Below, piece after piece: positions 8,787-17,860 of a DNA stretch of 64,000 nucleotides (the stretch's first letter is position 1; each line of letters opens with the position of its first letter). The notes under the pieces are model-generated. The model made no database searches and was not told the origin of the DNA. It was given only the letters and a program-made list of their open reading frames with translations. The stretch covers positions 1 through 64,000 of the forward strand of contig JAYODW010000009.1 of the NCBI GenBank assembly GCA_038116745.1, given 5' to 3'. This DNA is from JAYODW01 sp038116745 (GTDB lineage: Bacteria > Pseudomonadota > Gammaproteobacteria > Ga0077536). A program made the position numbers and the translations under genes.

Positions 8787-9458
8787 ATGACGACGAGAAC
8801 ACTCGACTTTTACTTTGACTTTATTTCACCGTTTGCCTGGTTCGCGTGGCGGCGCCTGCCGGCGCTGTGCGCAGAACGGGACGTCAGCCTGGTGGCGCAT
8901 CCGGTCATCTTCGGCAAACTGCTGGACCACTGGGGACAGCTCGGGCCAGCAGAGATTGTGCCGAAGAGGAACAACATCTACGCCTCCGGGTATCGCTACG
9001 CAGCCATGCATGGCTTCGAATTCAATCCACCGAAGTTTCACCCCTATAACCCGCTGACGACCCTGCGGATCGCGCAGGGCTGCGTAGCCGGGTCGGAGCA
9101 GAAGCGGGTCATCCACACCCTGTTTGAAGCAGGCTGGTCAGGGGGCGCGGATCTCGGGGATGCAGCCGAAGTGATGGGCGTCCTCAATGCTGTCGGCCTC
9201 GACGGAAGCGGCTTGCTCGAGCGCGCACAGGGCGCTGAGGCGAAGGACAGTCTGCGCGGCGAGACCGAGCGGGCGATTGCGCGCGGCGTGTTCGGTGTAC
9301 CGACGATGATCGTCGGTGAAGAGCTCTTCTGGGGTAACGACCAGGTTGAGCAGCTCGCTGTTGTGCTGGATGGCAGGGACCCGCTGGATCGCGCGCGGCT
9401 GGCGGAGTTTCTTGCACGCGGCCGCGCCATCGATCGCAAAGCGCGACAGGGTCCGTGA
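8787..9458 (+). CDS. 2-hydroxychromene-2-carboxylate isomerase-like DsbA-fold protein
   Basis: A 223-residue thioredoxin-fold protein of the kappa-class GST/HCCA isomerase family. The N-terminal DFISPFAW at 11-18 carries Ser14, which activates glutathione thiol in the family; GVFGVPT gives the cis-proline, followed by the WGNDQ end motif. Known members isomerise hydroxychromene carboxylate in naphthalene and related aromatic breakdown, but many paralogues handle other GSH-dependent reactions. The downstream YbaK-like gene overlaps it by 4 bases. No other aromatic ring-cleavage gene is adjacent, so the substrate stays open. Confidence 0.85.
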   Translation: MTTRTLDFYFDFISPFAWFAWRRLPALCAERDVSLVAHPVIFGKLLDHWGQLGPAEIVPKRNNIYASGYRYAAMHGFEFNPPKFHPYNPLTTLRIAQGCVAGSEQKRVIHTLFEAGWSGGADLGDAAEVMGVLNAVGLDGSGLLERAQGAEAKDSLRGETERAIARGVFGVPTMIVGEELFWGNDQVEQLAVVLDGRDPLDRARLAEFLARGRAIDRKARQGP

Positions 9459-9931
9459 GCGAGCCCGGTTCCGGTCGCACACGGGTGGAGGCTGCGCTGG
9501 CCGCCGCGGGGCTCGATTGCGCGGTGATGACCTATCCCGCGTCGACCCGCACCGCGCAGGATGCCGCCACGGCCATAGGCTGCACAGTGGGGCAGATTGC
9601 GAAGAGCATCGTGTTCCGCGCGGCCCGCTCGGGACGAGCCGTCCTGGTCATTGCCAGCGGCAGCAACCGGATCGACGAGACGCGGATCGCCGCGTCGCTT
9701 GATGAACCGCTGGAAAAGGCGGATGCCGATTTTGTGCGAGCGGCGACCGGGTTTCCGATCGGCGGTGTGCCTCCTTGCGGACACCTGTCAACGCCGGTGG
9801 TTTTCGTTGACCGCGATCTGCTCGCGTACAAAGTGCTCTGGGCGGCGGCGGGCACGCCGCATACGGTGTTTCAGCTATCGCCCGCAGAGCTGATTGCGGT
9901 GAGCGGCGGGCAGGTGATGGCGGTTGTCTGA
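9455..9931 (+). CDS. YbaK/EbsC-family (prolyl-tRNA editing-like) protein
   Basis: A 158-residue single-domain YbaK/ProX-type protein. Visible family features are AKSIVFRA (Lys near residue 49, contacting the substrate) and the GGVPPCGH motif corresponding to the conserved GGxSPxGH loop. Family members hydrolyse mischarged aminoacyl-tRNAs such as Cys- or Ala-tRNAPro. The start GTG overlaps the upstream TGA (GTGA), indicating translational coupling. Confidence 0.85.
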   Translation: MSEPGSGRTRVEAALAAAGLDCAVMTYPASTRTAQDAATAIGCTVGQIAKSIVFRAARSGRAVLVIASGSNRIDETRIAASLDEPLEKADADFVRAATGFPIGGVPPCGHLSTPVVFVDRDLLAYKVLWAAAGTPHTVFQLSPAELIAVSGGQVMAVV

Positions 9932-9961
9932 GGATGCTCGAAAAATGCGGTATGCCGCTGC

Positions 9962-10231
9962 TCAGCGCAGCTGACTGTCTTTGCTGCCACGACGGTTGAA
10001 AAGTCTGTCCGCGGTGCCGGCCTGTCGGTCCTCCTCTTCCTGGCAGGGGACGCAGCGACGCACGCCAGGCAGCGCCTGACGACGCGCTTCTGGGATGGGG
10101 TCGCCGCACTCGGCACATTCGGACAGGCTTTCGCCCCGCGCGATGCGGCTGCGCGCGAGTTTCACCGCGTCGTCCACGCTGGCATCGATCTGATCCTGAA
10201 TGGCACCGTCTTTTGCCCAGCCACCAGCCAT
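9962..10231 (-). CDS. DksA/TraR C4-type zinc-finger protein
   Basis: An 89-residue protein with a C4 zinc finger: Cys39 and Cys42 (CAEC), Cys60 and Cys63 (CVPC). This matches the short YbiI/TraR branch of the DksA family, which binds in the RNA polymerase secondary channel; these short forms lack the long coiled coil of DksA itself. The N-terminus (MAGGWAKDGAIQDQID) is typical. It is the only obvious transcription-related gene in the window. It faces away from the MFS gene across a 273-bp spacer. Confidence 0.87.
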   Translation of the reverse strand: MAGGWAKDGAIQDQIDASVDDAVKLARSRIARGESLSECAECGDPIPEARRQALPGVRRCVPCQEEEDRQAGTADRLFNRRGSKDSQLR

Positions 10232-10504
10232 ATGTTTTCTCTCCGTCTATCTGCGTCGCTCAAACTATAGTCGAGGCCGCTGTTCTGACACCGCGAGTAC
10301 AGCGTTGCCAGGCTGTGGTTGAGATCCCGACTGAGCGCAGCTTAACCTTGCCGCGAGCCGCGGACGCCCCACTGCCGCGCACCCGATCGCCATCCAGGCT
10401 GAGCTCTTGATTCGACCCTTTTTAAAGCATGTGTGCGTAACTTCAACGTCTGGAGTTGCGTGGTTGCTTGCGCTCCGGGCAGGCCGCATCAGTGAGACCG
10501 AAGC

Positions 10505-11719
10505 ATGAGTGACAGCGCCACACCCCGGGTCAATCTGCCGTTGACGGTGACTGCAATGCTGGCCACGCAGATGACCACAGTCCTTCTCTTTATCACGATC
10601 CCGGTGATGGCGACCGAAGTCGCGCCAGTGTTCGGCGCGCCAGCGAAGGACATAGCTGTGTTCGTATCCGTGTCTTTCGTGTCCTCGATGTTTTTCTCGG
10701 CCGCGAGCGGCAGCCTCATCAACCGCTTCGGCGGCATTCGCGCGAATCAGATCGGCATGACGATCTCGGCGCTGTGTCTGCTGCTGACCTTGTCCGGCTC
10801 ACTGCCGCTGCTTTATCTGGCGGCGATCCTGGTCGGCATGGGCTACGGGCCGAACACGCCCTCGGGCTCGCACGTGCTGGCCCGGGTCACCCCGGCACGG
10901 TCGCGGGCACTGGTGTTCTCGCTGAAACAGAGCGGTGCGCCGCTGGGCGGCCTCATCGCCGGCCTGCTGGTGCCGGCCATGGTGCATACGGTTGGCTGGC
11001 GCGGCGCGATCCTGGTGTCCGCGGGCATTGCGCTATGTGCGGTGGTGGCAATTCAGCCACTGCGCGGTGAGCTCGACAATGACCGTGACCCTGCAGCCAG
11101 GTTGTCCTTCTCCTCGCCCTGGAAAGCGGTGGCGTCGGTCATGGGGGATCCTGATCTGCGGCGTCTGCTGCTGGTGGCTTTCAGCCTGACCGCAGCCCAG
11201 GCAACGGTCATGACCTTTCTGGTGATCTACCTGATCGAAGTGCTCGAGTTTGAGTTCATCCTTGCCGGTGCCCTGTTTTCTGCAGCACAGGCTGCCGGGG
11301 CCGCGTTCAGAGTCGGCATGGGGTGGCTCGCCGACCGGATGTTCGGCGCGCGGGTAGCGATGGTTGTGCTCGGTCTGGCCAGCGCGCTAGGTCTGGTGCT
11401 TTTCACAACGTTGAGCACCAACTCACCCCTGTTCTTGATTGCGGCAGTCGTTATCGGTCTCGGCGCGGTCTCCTTTGGCTGGAACGGCGTTTTCCTTGCC
11501 GAGGTCGCTGCACGGCCAGGCACCGCCGGTGTCGGTGCGGCGACGGGTGGGAGCCTTTTTTTCATCTACGGCGGGTTGGTGCTCGGGCCGCTGGCGGCCT
11601 CTGGGCTGGTGTCGCTCACCAGTAGCTACACGGTGCCCTTCCTCGGCGTTGCCTGCCTGGCAGGCCTGACCAGTCTCAATCTCCTGCGTTCGCTGCGCGG
11701 GCCACCAGCCAGGCTGTAA
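10505..11719 (+). CDS. MFS transporter
   Basis: A 404-residue protein with about twelve hydrophobic segments arranged as two six-helix bundles. The loop 2-3 motif A is recognisable in degenerate form (GSLINRFGGIRANQIG, near 69-84). General pattern resembles CynX/NreB-like and organic-acid MFS carriers, but I cannot assign a substrate. The gene stands alone, with 273 bp upstream and the VOC gene 98 bp downstream on the same strand. Confidence 0.83.
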   Translation: MSDSATPRVNLPLTVTAMLATQMTTVLLFITIPVMATEVAPVFGAPAKDIAVFVSVSFVSSMFFSAASGSLINRFGGIRANQIGMTISALCLLLTLSGSLPLLYLAAILVGMGYGPNTPSGSHVLARVTPARSRALVFSLKQSGAPLGGLIAGLLVPAMVHTVGWRGAILVSAGIALCAVVAIQPLRGELDNDRDPAARLSFSSPWKAVASVMGDPDLRRLLLVAFSLTAAQATVMTFLVIYLIEVLEFEFILAGALFSAAQAAGAAFRVGMGWLADRMFGARVAMVVLGLASALGLVLFTTLSTNSPLFLIAAVVIGLGAVSFGWNGVFLAEVAARPGTAGVGAATGGSLFFIYGGLVLGPLAASGLVSLTSSYTVPFLGVACLAGLTSLNLLRSLRGPPARL

Positions 11720-11816
11720 GAGGGGCGTTCCGGCAACCAAGGTCTGAGCCCCCGCTGGCCCGTATACTGCGGCAACTGTGGACAGTGCTTGCCGGCGAGC
11801 AGAAGGAGAGACAGAT

Positions 11817-12302
11817 ATGCGCTTTCATCACATGGCGATCTTCGTGTCCGATCTGCAGGAAGCTATCCACCTGTGGCGCGACGTGATGGGCTTCGACCTG
11901 GTCGTGGAAACGGAAATCCCCGACGGCGCCCGGCCCGGTCCGTCGACTTACATGTATCCCAAGTTGCTCGATGACATCTTCAAGGTGAAGGGCGCGCGGT
12001 CAAAGATGGCGCTGCTCAGCTCCAAGGAGGGGGCGCTGATCGAACTGCAGCAGTGCGAAGTGCCTGAGATCCAGAAAACGCCGCCTGAGAACCTGCGCTA
12101 CGGCCACACCGGTTTTCATGAGCTTGGCCTGGTGGTTGACGACATCGATGCGTTTTTCGAAAAAGTGCGCGCAGCGGGCTATGAAACGCAGACCGAATAC
12201 GTATGGCAATGCGCCAACATTGGTCGCTCGTTTCTGTTCTATGACAAGGACGGCAATATGATTCAGATCTGGGAACACATGGGCGCGGCACGATGGAAGT
12301 AA
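11817..12302 (+). CDS. VOC (glyoxalase/bleomycin resistance/dioxygenase) family protein
   Basis: A 161-residue protein of two beta-alpha-beta-beta-beta modules. Residues in metal-ligand positions are His5, Glu76 (ALIELQQ), His101 (GFHELGL) and Glu153 (IWEHM), a full 2-His-2-Glu set. The open frame continues 13 codons upstream, but AGAAGGAGAG sits just before the ATG at 11817, which fixes the start. Family members include glyoxalase I, methylmalonyl-CoA epimerase and extradiol dioxygenases; this one is nearest to lactoylglutathione lyase-like proteins, with low certainty. Confidence 0.85.
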   Translation: MRFHHMAIFVSDLQEAIHLWRDVMGFDLVVETEIPDGARPGPSTYMYPKLLDDIFKVKGARSKMALLSSKEGALIELQQCEVPEIQKTPPENLRYGHTGFHELGLVVDDIDAFFEKVRAAGYETQTEYVWQCANIGRSFLFYDKDGNMIQIWEHMGAARWK

Positions 12303-12324
12303 GGCCGGCGCTTACCGGCTTTCC
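12302..12324 (+). terminator. Weak terminator-like hairpin after the VOC gene
   Basis: Immediately after the stop codon GGCCGG and CCGGCT can pair (one G-U wobble) around a six-base loop, flanked by AA and followed by TTT. The stem is short and the T run minimal, so the assignment is tentative; it may only attenuate read-through into the amidotransferase gene. Confidence 0.3.
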
Positions 12325-12355
12325 TGCGCGGCAAGGGCCACAGGAGCCTTAAGCG

Positions 12356-13060
12356 TTGGCGCCGCGCATTCTTACGGTTGTGCACAAAGAAAACGCCACC
12401 GCAGGTCGGATTGGTGAGGTGCTGACCTGCCGCGGATACGCGCTTGAGCGCTGCTGCCCGAGCCGGGGCGACACGCTACCCGTTGCGCTTGATGAGTTTG
12501 CGGGGCTGATTGTTTTCGGTGGCTCACAGAACGCGCTGGATGATGCTGAGCCGGGGATAACCGACGAGCTGGAATGGCTCGAAAGCTGCGCGCTGCCCAG
12601 CGCTCGCCCGCTGCTAGGGATCTGCCTCGGCGCGCAGCTGCTCGCGCGCAGTCTGGGCGGTGAGGTTTACCGCCATCCGGAAAACCGCGTCGAGATCGGT
12701 TACACCGAAGTGTCGCCGATGCCAGACAAGACGGATTTTCTCGCTGCTCCGACCATGTTCTACCAGTGGCACGAATGGACCTTTGAGATCCCGATGGGTG
12801 CTGAGCACCTTGCGCGCAGTGAGTCTTTCGATGCCCAGGCTTTTCGCTATGACAGCAATGTCTATGGACTCGAGTTCCACCCTGAAATCACTGCAACCAT
12901 GATCCAGCGCTGGTCGGGATCAGAAAACGGGCGGGCGCGCATTGCAGAGCATGGCGGCCCTGACTATGAGCGACAGCTTGCCGACTACGCGCGCTACGCG
13001 GCCTCAAGTGACGCGTGGCTGGAAGGTTTTCTGAGCGATTTCCTCGCTGGAGAGGAATGA
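12356..13060 (+). CDS. Class I glutamine amidotransferase domain protein
   Basis: A 234-residue stand-alone class I glutaminase domain, with the nucleophile elbow GICLGAQ at 88-94 (Cys90) and the His175/Glu177 pair in GLEFHPE. Such single-domain proteins resemble the GuaA N-terminal domain and act on gamma-glutamyl compounds or as amidotransferase subunits. The start is TTG, supported by AGGAG nine bases upstream. No synthetase partner lies beside it. Confidence 0.82.
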   Translation: MAPRILTVVHKENATAGRIGEVLTCRGYALERCCPSRGDTLPVALDEFAGLIVFGGSQNALDDAEPGITDELEWLESCALPSARPLLGICLGAQLLARSLGGEVYRHPENRVEIGYTEVSPMPDKTDFLAAPTMFYQWHEWTFEIPMGAEHLARSESFDAQAFRYDSNVYGLEFHPEITATMIQRWSGSENGRARIAEHGGPDYERQLADYARYAASSDAWLEGFLSDFLAGEE

Positions 13061-13095
13061 GCCCGGGAGGCGCCCCGCACGGGGTAGCCGGATGT

Positions 13096-13124
13096 TTGCT
13101 CGAACCCTTGCCTCGGCACATAAT
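13096..13124 (+). promoter_or_regulatory. Possible sigma70 promoter for the amidohydrolase gene
   Basis: TTGCTC (13096-13101) and CATAAT (13119-13124) are separated by 17 bases, three and five matches to the consensus hexamers. Transcription from here would give a 5' leader of about 175 bases before the ATG at 13307. I see no riboswitch consensus in that leader. Sequence-only prediction. Confidence 0.35.
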
Positions 13125-13306
13125 CCGGCGGTCAGGCCGCTTTCATCGGCCAGCGAAAACGGCTTTGGCTGCACCTCAGCCCGTCTGTTATGGGAGTACA
13201 GACCGGCTCCTGCAAACCGGCCGGCCCGGTATCGATATCCGGGCGTTCGCTCTGTCTTCAGCGTATCGCGGGTGGGTAAAACCCCGCGTCCAAGGGAGGA
13301 GATCGC

Positions 13307-15019
13307 ATGACTCAATTCGACACGATCATTCGCAACGGCACCATTATTGACGGTACCCGGAGCGCCCGCTTCAAAGGGGATCTCGGGATCAAGGACGGTC
13401 TGGTCGCCGCTATTTCAAAAGACGGACTGGATCCGGCTGCCGCGGCCGAGGTTATCGATGCTGATGGCCTCATCGTCGCGCCTGGGTTTGTCGATCTACA
13501 CACCCACTACGATGCGCAGATCCAATGGGACCCGTACTGCACCTTGTCGGGTTGGCACGGCGTGACCTCGCTGGTGCTCGGCAACTGCGGCTTCGGCTTT
13601 GCGCCCGTCGCACCGGAAAACCGGGACCGCGTGATGCTTTCCATGTCGCGGGTCGAGGCTATTCCCTTTGACTCCATGAAAACCGGCATGTTGTGGGACT
13701 GGGTGACGTTTCCCGAGTGGTTGGACTCCCTGCAGCGCATGCCGAAGGGCGTGAACGTGATTTCATACGTGCCCGTGGGCCCGGTCATGATCTGGGTGAT
13801 GGGGCTCGAAGAGGCCAAGCGACGTGACCCGACGCCGGAAGAGCTGGCTGAGATGTGTCGGCTCATCGAGCTCGGAATGGATGCCGGGGCCTGCGGCTGG
13901 TCGGTGCAGAAGCTGGGTGACGGCTTCACCTCGGTGCAGCGTGACTACGACGGGACACCCATGGTCACCGACATGATGAGCAACGACACCTGTCTTGCGT
14001 TTGCAGAAGTGCTGCGCAAACGAGGCGAAGGCCATATACAGATCACGCAGGCGCGGGAAGATATCTACGAGGACCTGCAGTTCGTCGAAAAGCTGGCCGA
14101 GGTCTCTGGCGCACCGGTGCTGTTCAACGTGGTGACGGCGAACAACTACCATCCCCGCCAGAGTCGCCGGCTGGTGCAGTGGGCCGAGAAAGCGCAGGCC
14201 AAGGGCAACAAGGTTTACCTGCAGGCGGTCAGCGTCGGTAACGACAACACCATGACCTTCGCCGACTTCAACCTCCTCGATGGCCAGGACGACTGGCGCG
14301 AGGTCACCCTCGGCACCATCGAAGAGCGCAAGGCCAAAATGCAGGATGCCGATCGCCGTCAGCGGCTGCGCGACGATTACGACCACGGTCGTATGCCGAT
14401 CGTGACCGGACCGATCAAGCACTTCGTGGTGAAAGAAGTCGTCAAGCCTGAGAACAAGCAATGGGAGGGTATGACCCTGGCCGAGCTTGGCGAGGCGCGC
14501 GGTTGTCATCCGATCGATGCGCTGCTCGATCTGATTATCGATGAGGATCTGCAGACGGTGATCTTTACGCCGGTGTTCAATGACGACCCAGAACTCAATC
14601 GTGAGATCTTCAGTTCGGAGTACACCGTGCCCGGCGTGTCCGACGGTGGCGCGCATACCAAGTTCGTCACTATCGGTCGCTACACGACGGAGTTCATCGC
14701 GGATTTTGTGCGCGAGAAGGAGCTGCTGACCCTTGAGGAGGCGCATTACAGACTGTCGTGCCTGCCCGCTAAGATGTCCGGCTTTATCGATCGCGGCACG
14801 ATTGCCGAAGGTCGTCCAGCAGACATCGTGGTCTACGACTATGACGAGCTGCACTCAACGCCGCAGGAGATTGCCCATGACTTTCCGGGCGGGGAGTGGC
14901 GGCGGGTGCAGAAAGCGGTCGGCTACCGCCACATCATGGTTAACGGGGTCGAGACTTTCCGCGACGGCGACTGTACCGGCAAGACGCCGGGCAAGCTGCT
15001 GCGTCACGGTCACGCCTGA
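13307..15019 (+). CDS. N-acyl-D-amino-acid deacylase-family amidohydrolase
   Basis: A 570-residue amidohydrolase-superfamily enzyme. Strand 1 carries HTH (His65, His67), and Cys94 in LGNCGFG matches the bridging cysteine ligand of D-aminoacylases. A late SDGGAHT region supplies the catalytic Asp, and GRPADIVVYD closes the composite beta-sandwich. The enzyme probably hydrolyses an N-acyl or cyclic amide bond using zinc in the cytoplasm; D-aminoacylase activity itself is not proven, since many longer homologues have unknown substrates. AAGGGAGGAGATCGC precedes the ATG. A strong terminator follows. Confidence 0.87.
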   Translation: MTQFDTIIRNGTIIDGTRSARFKGDLGIKDGLVAAISKDGLDPAAAAEVIDADGLIVAPGFVDLHTHYDAQIQWDPYCTLSGWHGVTSLVLGNCGFGFAPVAPENRDRVMLSMSRVEAIPFDSMKTGMLWDWVTFPEWLDSLQRMPKGVNVISYVPVGPVMIWVMGLEEAKRRDPTPEELAEMCRLIELGMDAGACGWSVQKLGDGFTSVQRDYDGTPMVTDMMSNDTCLAFAEVLRKRGEGHIQITQAREDIYEDLQFVEKLAEVSGAPVLFNVVTANNYHPRQSRRLVQWAEKAQAKGNKVYLQAVSVGNDNTMTFADFNLLDGQDDWREVTLGTIEERKAKMQDADRRQRLRDDYDHGRMPIVTGPIKHFVVKEVVKPENKQWEGMTLAELGEARGCHPIDALLDLIIDEDLQTVIFTPVFNDDPELNREIFSSEYTVPGVSDGGAHTKFVTIGRYTTEFIADFVREKELLTLEEAHYRLSCLPAKMSGFIDRGTIAEGRPADIVVYDYDELHSTPQEIAHDFPGGEWRRVQKAVGYRHIMVNGVETFRDGDCTGKTPGKLLRHGHA

Positions 15020-15045
15020 CCGCGAATTCAGACTGCTGCGTTGAT

Positions 15046-15074
15046 GAGAGGAGCCTGCGGGCTCCTCTCTTTTT
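15046..15074 (+). terminator. Rho-independent terminator after the amidohydrolase gene
   Basis: A perfect 10-bp stem (GAGAGGAGCC with GGCTCCTCTC) around a TGCG tetraloop is followed by five T residues. It lies 26 bp past the stop codon at 15019. This is the clearest intrinsic terminator in the window. Confidence 0.92.
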
Positions 15075-15140
15075 ATGCCGCGGCTGGTCTCGGCGTTGCG
15101 CCCTGGCCATGCGTTTACTGATTGCTGTTGAGAGAGACCT

Positions 15141-17246
15141 ATGAGCTTCAAAAGCTGCTTGCTTTTCATTTTCCTGCTGGCCCTGGCGGCGAGCGGAGCG
15201 GTTGTTGCTGACGATGATTTCCTGGCTGGCGTTGTAACCGGAACCAGCGGCCAGCCTGAGGCCGGCGTCTGGGTCATTGCCGAGACGGAACAGCTACCCA
15301 CAGCCTTTCGCAAGATTGTTGTGACGGACGAGCAGGGGCGTTTCGTGGTGCCTGAGCTGCCGTCAGCCGAATACCGTCTGTGGGTACGGGGGTACGGGCT
15401 GACGGACTCTGCGGCGACCGTTGCGCGACCGGGGCAGACTGCGCTGACACTGAAGGCAGCAACAGCCGAGGATGCGGCGGAGGCGGCTGCGGTTTATCCA
15501 GCGAGCTACTGGTTGAGTCTGATGAGCCTGCCACCGGCGGAAGCTTTTGGCAGCGACAACGCAGGCGGTGAGGGCGGTATTTTCGGTGGCGCTGACGGCA
15601 GCAGCGCTGCAGCGCTTGAGACGTCCGCAGGATGGGCCGGGCAGTTCAAGCTGAACTGCGTGCTGTGTCATCAGGTTGGCGCTGCCGTGACGCGTCTGCC
15701 GGACGGGACGACTTTTGATCAGGGTTTTCATAAAGCGGCGGCGATGAACTATTTTGCCGACACGCTTGGCCGTGAGCGTCTGCTTGCCGTGCTGGATGCC
15801 TGGGGCAGAAAGATGGCGCAGGGCGCGACGCCCGCCGCACCGCCGCGTCCACAAGGTATCGAACGCAATCTAGTGATCACCCAGTGGGCGTGGGGTGACG
15901 GCTACACCTACGCGCACGACGAAGTGGCGACCGATAAGCGTGACCCGACGGTTAACGCGGGAGGCCCGGTGTACGGCGTCGATCTCGCGAACGACTACCT
16001 CCTGGTTGTCGACCCGATCAAAAACATGACCGAGCGGATCAAGGTGCCGACGCTGGGCGGTTTCACCACGCCCTGGTGCGAACAGACCTATCAGGGACGC
16101 GGTGAAGACGGCGAGGTTCCGTTCGGCTTTGGCTCGCTCGGATGTCCCTGGCCCGGGTATGAATCCGCGCACGCCGGGCGCTATGTGAACCCGGCGAATC
16201 CGCATAATCCGATGATGGACGATGCGGGTCGGGTCTGGCTGACGACGCAGATCCGTCGGCAATGGGCCGAGGATGCACCTGGGCTCTGCCAGGATGACCC
16301 GGTCATCATGAAAACGCGGCATCACCGGCAGCTGGGCTACTACGATCCGGCAGCCGGGAATTTTGAGCTGATCGATACCTGCTACGGGACACATCACCTG
16401 CAGTTCGACAGTAAAGGGGTTGTGTGGACGAGCGGCGATGACTATGTCGTCGGCTGGCTCGATCCTGCGCGCTATAACCCGGAACAGCCGGAGTCGCTCG
16501 CGGATGCGCACGGCTACTCTGAGGTACGCATCGATACCGATGGCGACGGAAAATCTGACAGCCCGCTGGTCGGTTTCCACTACGGCGTGATTCCGAATCC
16601 GAGCGATCAGTCCGTGTGGACGGCAGTGCCGCCCGGCGTCACCAGTCCGGCTGGAGCACCCGGTTGGCTGCTGCGCTTCGACCCTGCTGCGGGTACGCAC
16701 GAAGCTTTCTCGCCACCGGCACCGGGCATGGGGCCACGAGGCGTGGATGTCGATAGCTCGGGACAGGTATGGACAGCTCTTGGCGGCAGTGGTCACGTGG
16801 CGCGCTTTGACCGGACACGCTGCAAACAGACCTGGGGAACGGGCGCGCAGTGCCCCGAGGGATGGACACTGTGGCGCACGCCGGGGCCGGGCTTCGCCGG
16901 CCTCAGCCAGGAGGCGCCCGAAGGCACGACGGACATGCACTACTACCTGTGGGTGGACCAGTTCAACGCACTCGGATTGGGCAATGACGTCGTCATCGCC
17001 AACGGGACGAACTCTGATTCCCTGATTGCGTTCAATCCCGCAGACGAGTCGTTCACCGTGATCCGCATTCCTTATCCAATGAACACCTACACCCGCGGTC
17101 TGGACGGGCGTATCGATGATCCCGGGCACGGCTGGAAAGGCCGTGGGCTGTGGTTTACCAACGGTCTCGACCCCATCCTGCACTCCGAGATCCCGCAGTC
17201 GTATGCCGGCAAGGTGCAGCTTCGTCCTGATCCGCTGGCGCACTAA
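15141..17246 (+). CDS. Exported protein: carboxypeptidase-regulatory-like domain, c-type heme motif and Vgb-like propeller
   Basis: A 701-residue protein with a Sec signal peptide (hydrophobic stretch 7-22, cleavage near Ala23). Residues about 28-105 resemble a carboxypeptidase-regulatory-like beta-sandwich (GVVTG, then DEQGRFVVPEL). A single heme-attachment motif CVLCH is at 173-177. From about 240 onward there are blade-like repeats with tryptophan and aspartate/glycine-rich turns, similar to virginiamycin B lyase/NHL-type beta-propellers. It probably works in the periplasm as a redox or quinoprotein-like enzyme. No cytochrome partner is adjacent, and substrate is unknown. Confidence 0.78.
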   Translation: MSFKSCLLFIFLLALAASGAVVADDDFLAGVVTGTSGQPEAGVWVIAETEQLPTAFRKIVVTDEQGRFVVPELPSAEYRLWVRGYGLTDSAATVARPGQTALTLKAATAEDAAEAAAVYPASYWLSLMSLPPAEAFGSDNAGGEGGIFGGADGSSAAALETSAGWAGQFKLNCVLCHQVGAAVTRLPDGTTFDQGFHKAAAMNYFADTLGRERLLAVLDAWGRKMAQGATPAAPPRPQGIERNLVITQWAWGDGYTYAHDEVATDKRDPTVNAGGPVYGVDLANDYLLVVDPIKNMTERIKVPTLGGFTTPWCEQTYQGRGEDGEVPFGFGSLGCPWPGYESAHAGRYVNPANPHNPMMDDAGRVWLTTQIRRQWAEDAPGLCQDDPVIMKTRHHRQLGYYDPAAGNFELIDTCYGTHHLQFDSKGVVWTSGDDYVVGWLDPARYNPEQPESLADAHGYSEVRIDTDGDGKSDSPLVGFHYGVIPNPSDQSVWTAVPPGVTSPAGAPGWLLRFDPAAGTHEAFSPPAPGMGPRGVDVDSSGQVWTALGGSGHVARFDRTRCKQTWGTGAQCPEGWTLWRTPGPGFAGLSQEAPEGTTDMHYYLWVDQFNALGLGNDVVIANGTNSDSLIAFNPADESFTVIRIPYPMNTYTRGLDGRIDDPGHGWKGRGLWFTNGLDPILHSEIPQSYAGKVQLRPDPLAH

Positions 17247-17326
17247 GCCTCGCTGCAGGGTGACCGAGACGACACCGAGCCCCGGCGCCGGGGTGTCACT
17301 GAATTAACAAGGGAGCACCGACTCTG

Positions 17327-17779
17327 ATGGAACTGCATTACTTCGAGGATTTTCCGCCGGGCTATCGTTATCAAACGCCTGCGCGCACCGTATTTGAAGC
17401 TGACATTGTCAATTTCGTAGCCATCTCGGGACTCTACGAGGACCTGTTCTGCAACATTGAATGGATTAACAATGAGAGTCCAATCAAGGGCGGGCGTTAC
17501 GCGCCCATAGCGCTGTTATGGGCCTTCGCGCAGGGGCTGACTACGCGTACCGGACTCTACGAAAAAACTTTCGTAGCCATTCTCGGAGTTGATGCCATGC
17601 GTATCACGCAGCCCTGCCTGGTGGGTGACACGATGCACGTTGAAGTAACGGTGAAGGAGGCGCGCGTCACCTCACGTGGCGACCGTGGCGTGCTCAATTC
17701 GCGCTTTGATCTTGTCAATCAGCGTGGCGAGACGTTCATGCGTTACGACATGCAGCAGATGGTGCTCTGCCGCCCTTGA
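17327..17779 (+). CDS. MaoC-like hot-dog-fold protein
   Basis: A 150-residue protein with the MaoC dehydratase-like layout: an N-terminal FEDFPPGYRYQTPARTV segment, a central helix, and strands with LVGDTMHVEVTVKEARV near 103-119. The family hydrates enoyl-CoA or binds acyl-CoA. The usual catalytic Asp-x-x-x-x-His pattern is not clear here (the helix region reads GLYEDLFCNIEW), so hydratase activity is uncertain. It follows the exported cytochrome/propeller gene by 80 bp. A hairpin terminator overlaps its stop codon. Confidence 0.75.
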   Translation: MELHYFEDFPPGYRYQTPARTVFEADIVNFVAISGLYEDLFCNIEWINNESPIKGGRYAPIALLWAFAQGLTTRTGLYEKTFVAILGVDAMRITQPCLVGDTMHVEVTVKEARVTSRGDRGVLNSRFDLVNQRGETFMRYDMQQMVLCRP

Positions 17780-17796
17780 AAAGCGCTCCGCTTTTT
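17779..17796 (+). terminator. Hairpin terminator between convergent genes
   Basis: AAAAGCG and CGCTTTT pair perfectly (7 bp) around a CTC loop and end in TTTTT. The arms begin with A and end with T runs, so the hairpin can terminate transcription in both directions, which suits its place between the MaoC-like gene and the convergent CoA-ester lyase. Confidence 0.65.
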
Positions 17797-17860
17797 GACC
17801 TGTGCCTGAGGCCACTGCACGCGGGACCTCCGAAACACTGGGGTGAGGATCAAGTGGCGC

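Noticed and set aside
13763..14854. 363-residue minus-strand open frame inside the amidohydrolase gene
   Set aside because: Antisense shadow of a well-conserved plus-strand enzyme.
15870..17243. 457-residue minus-strand open frame under the propeller gene
   Set aside because: Antisense shadow; its composition is Arg/Val/Ile/His-rich without fold signatures, while the plus-strand gene has a signal peptide and heme motif.
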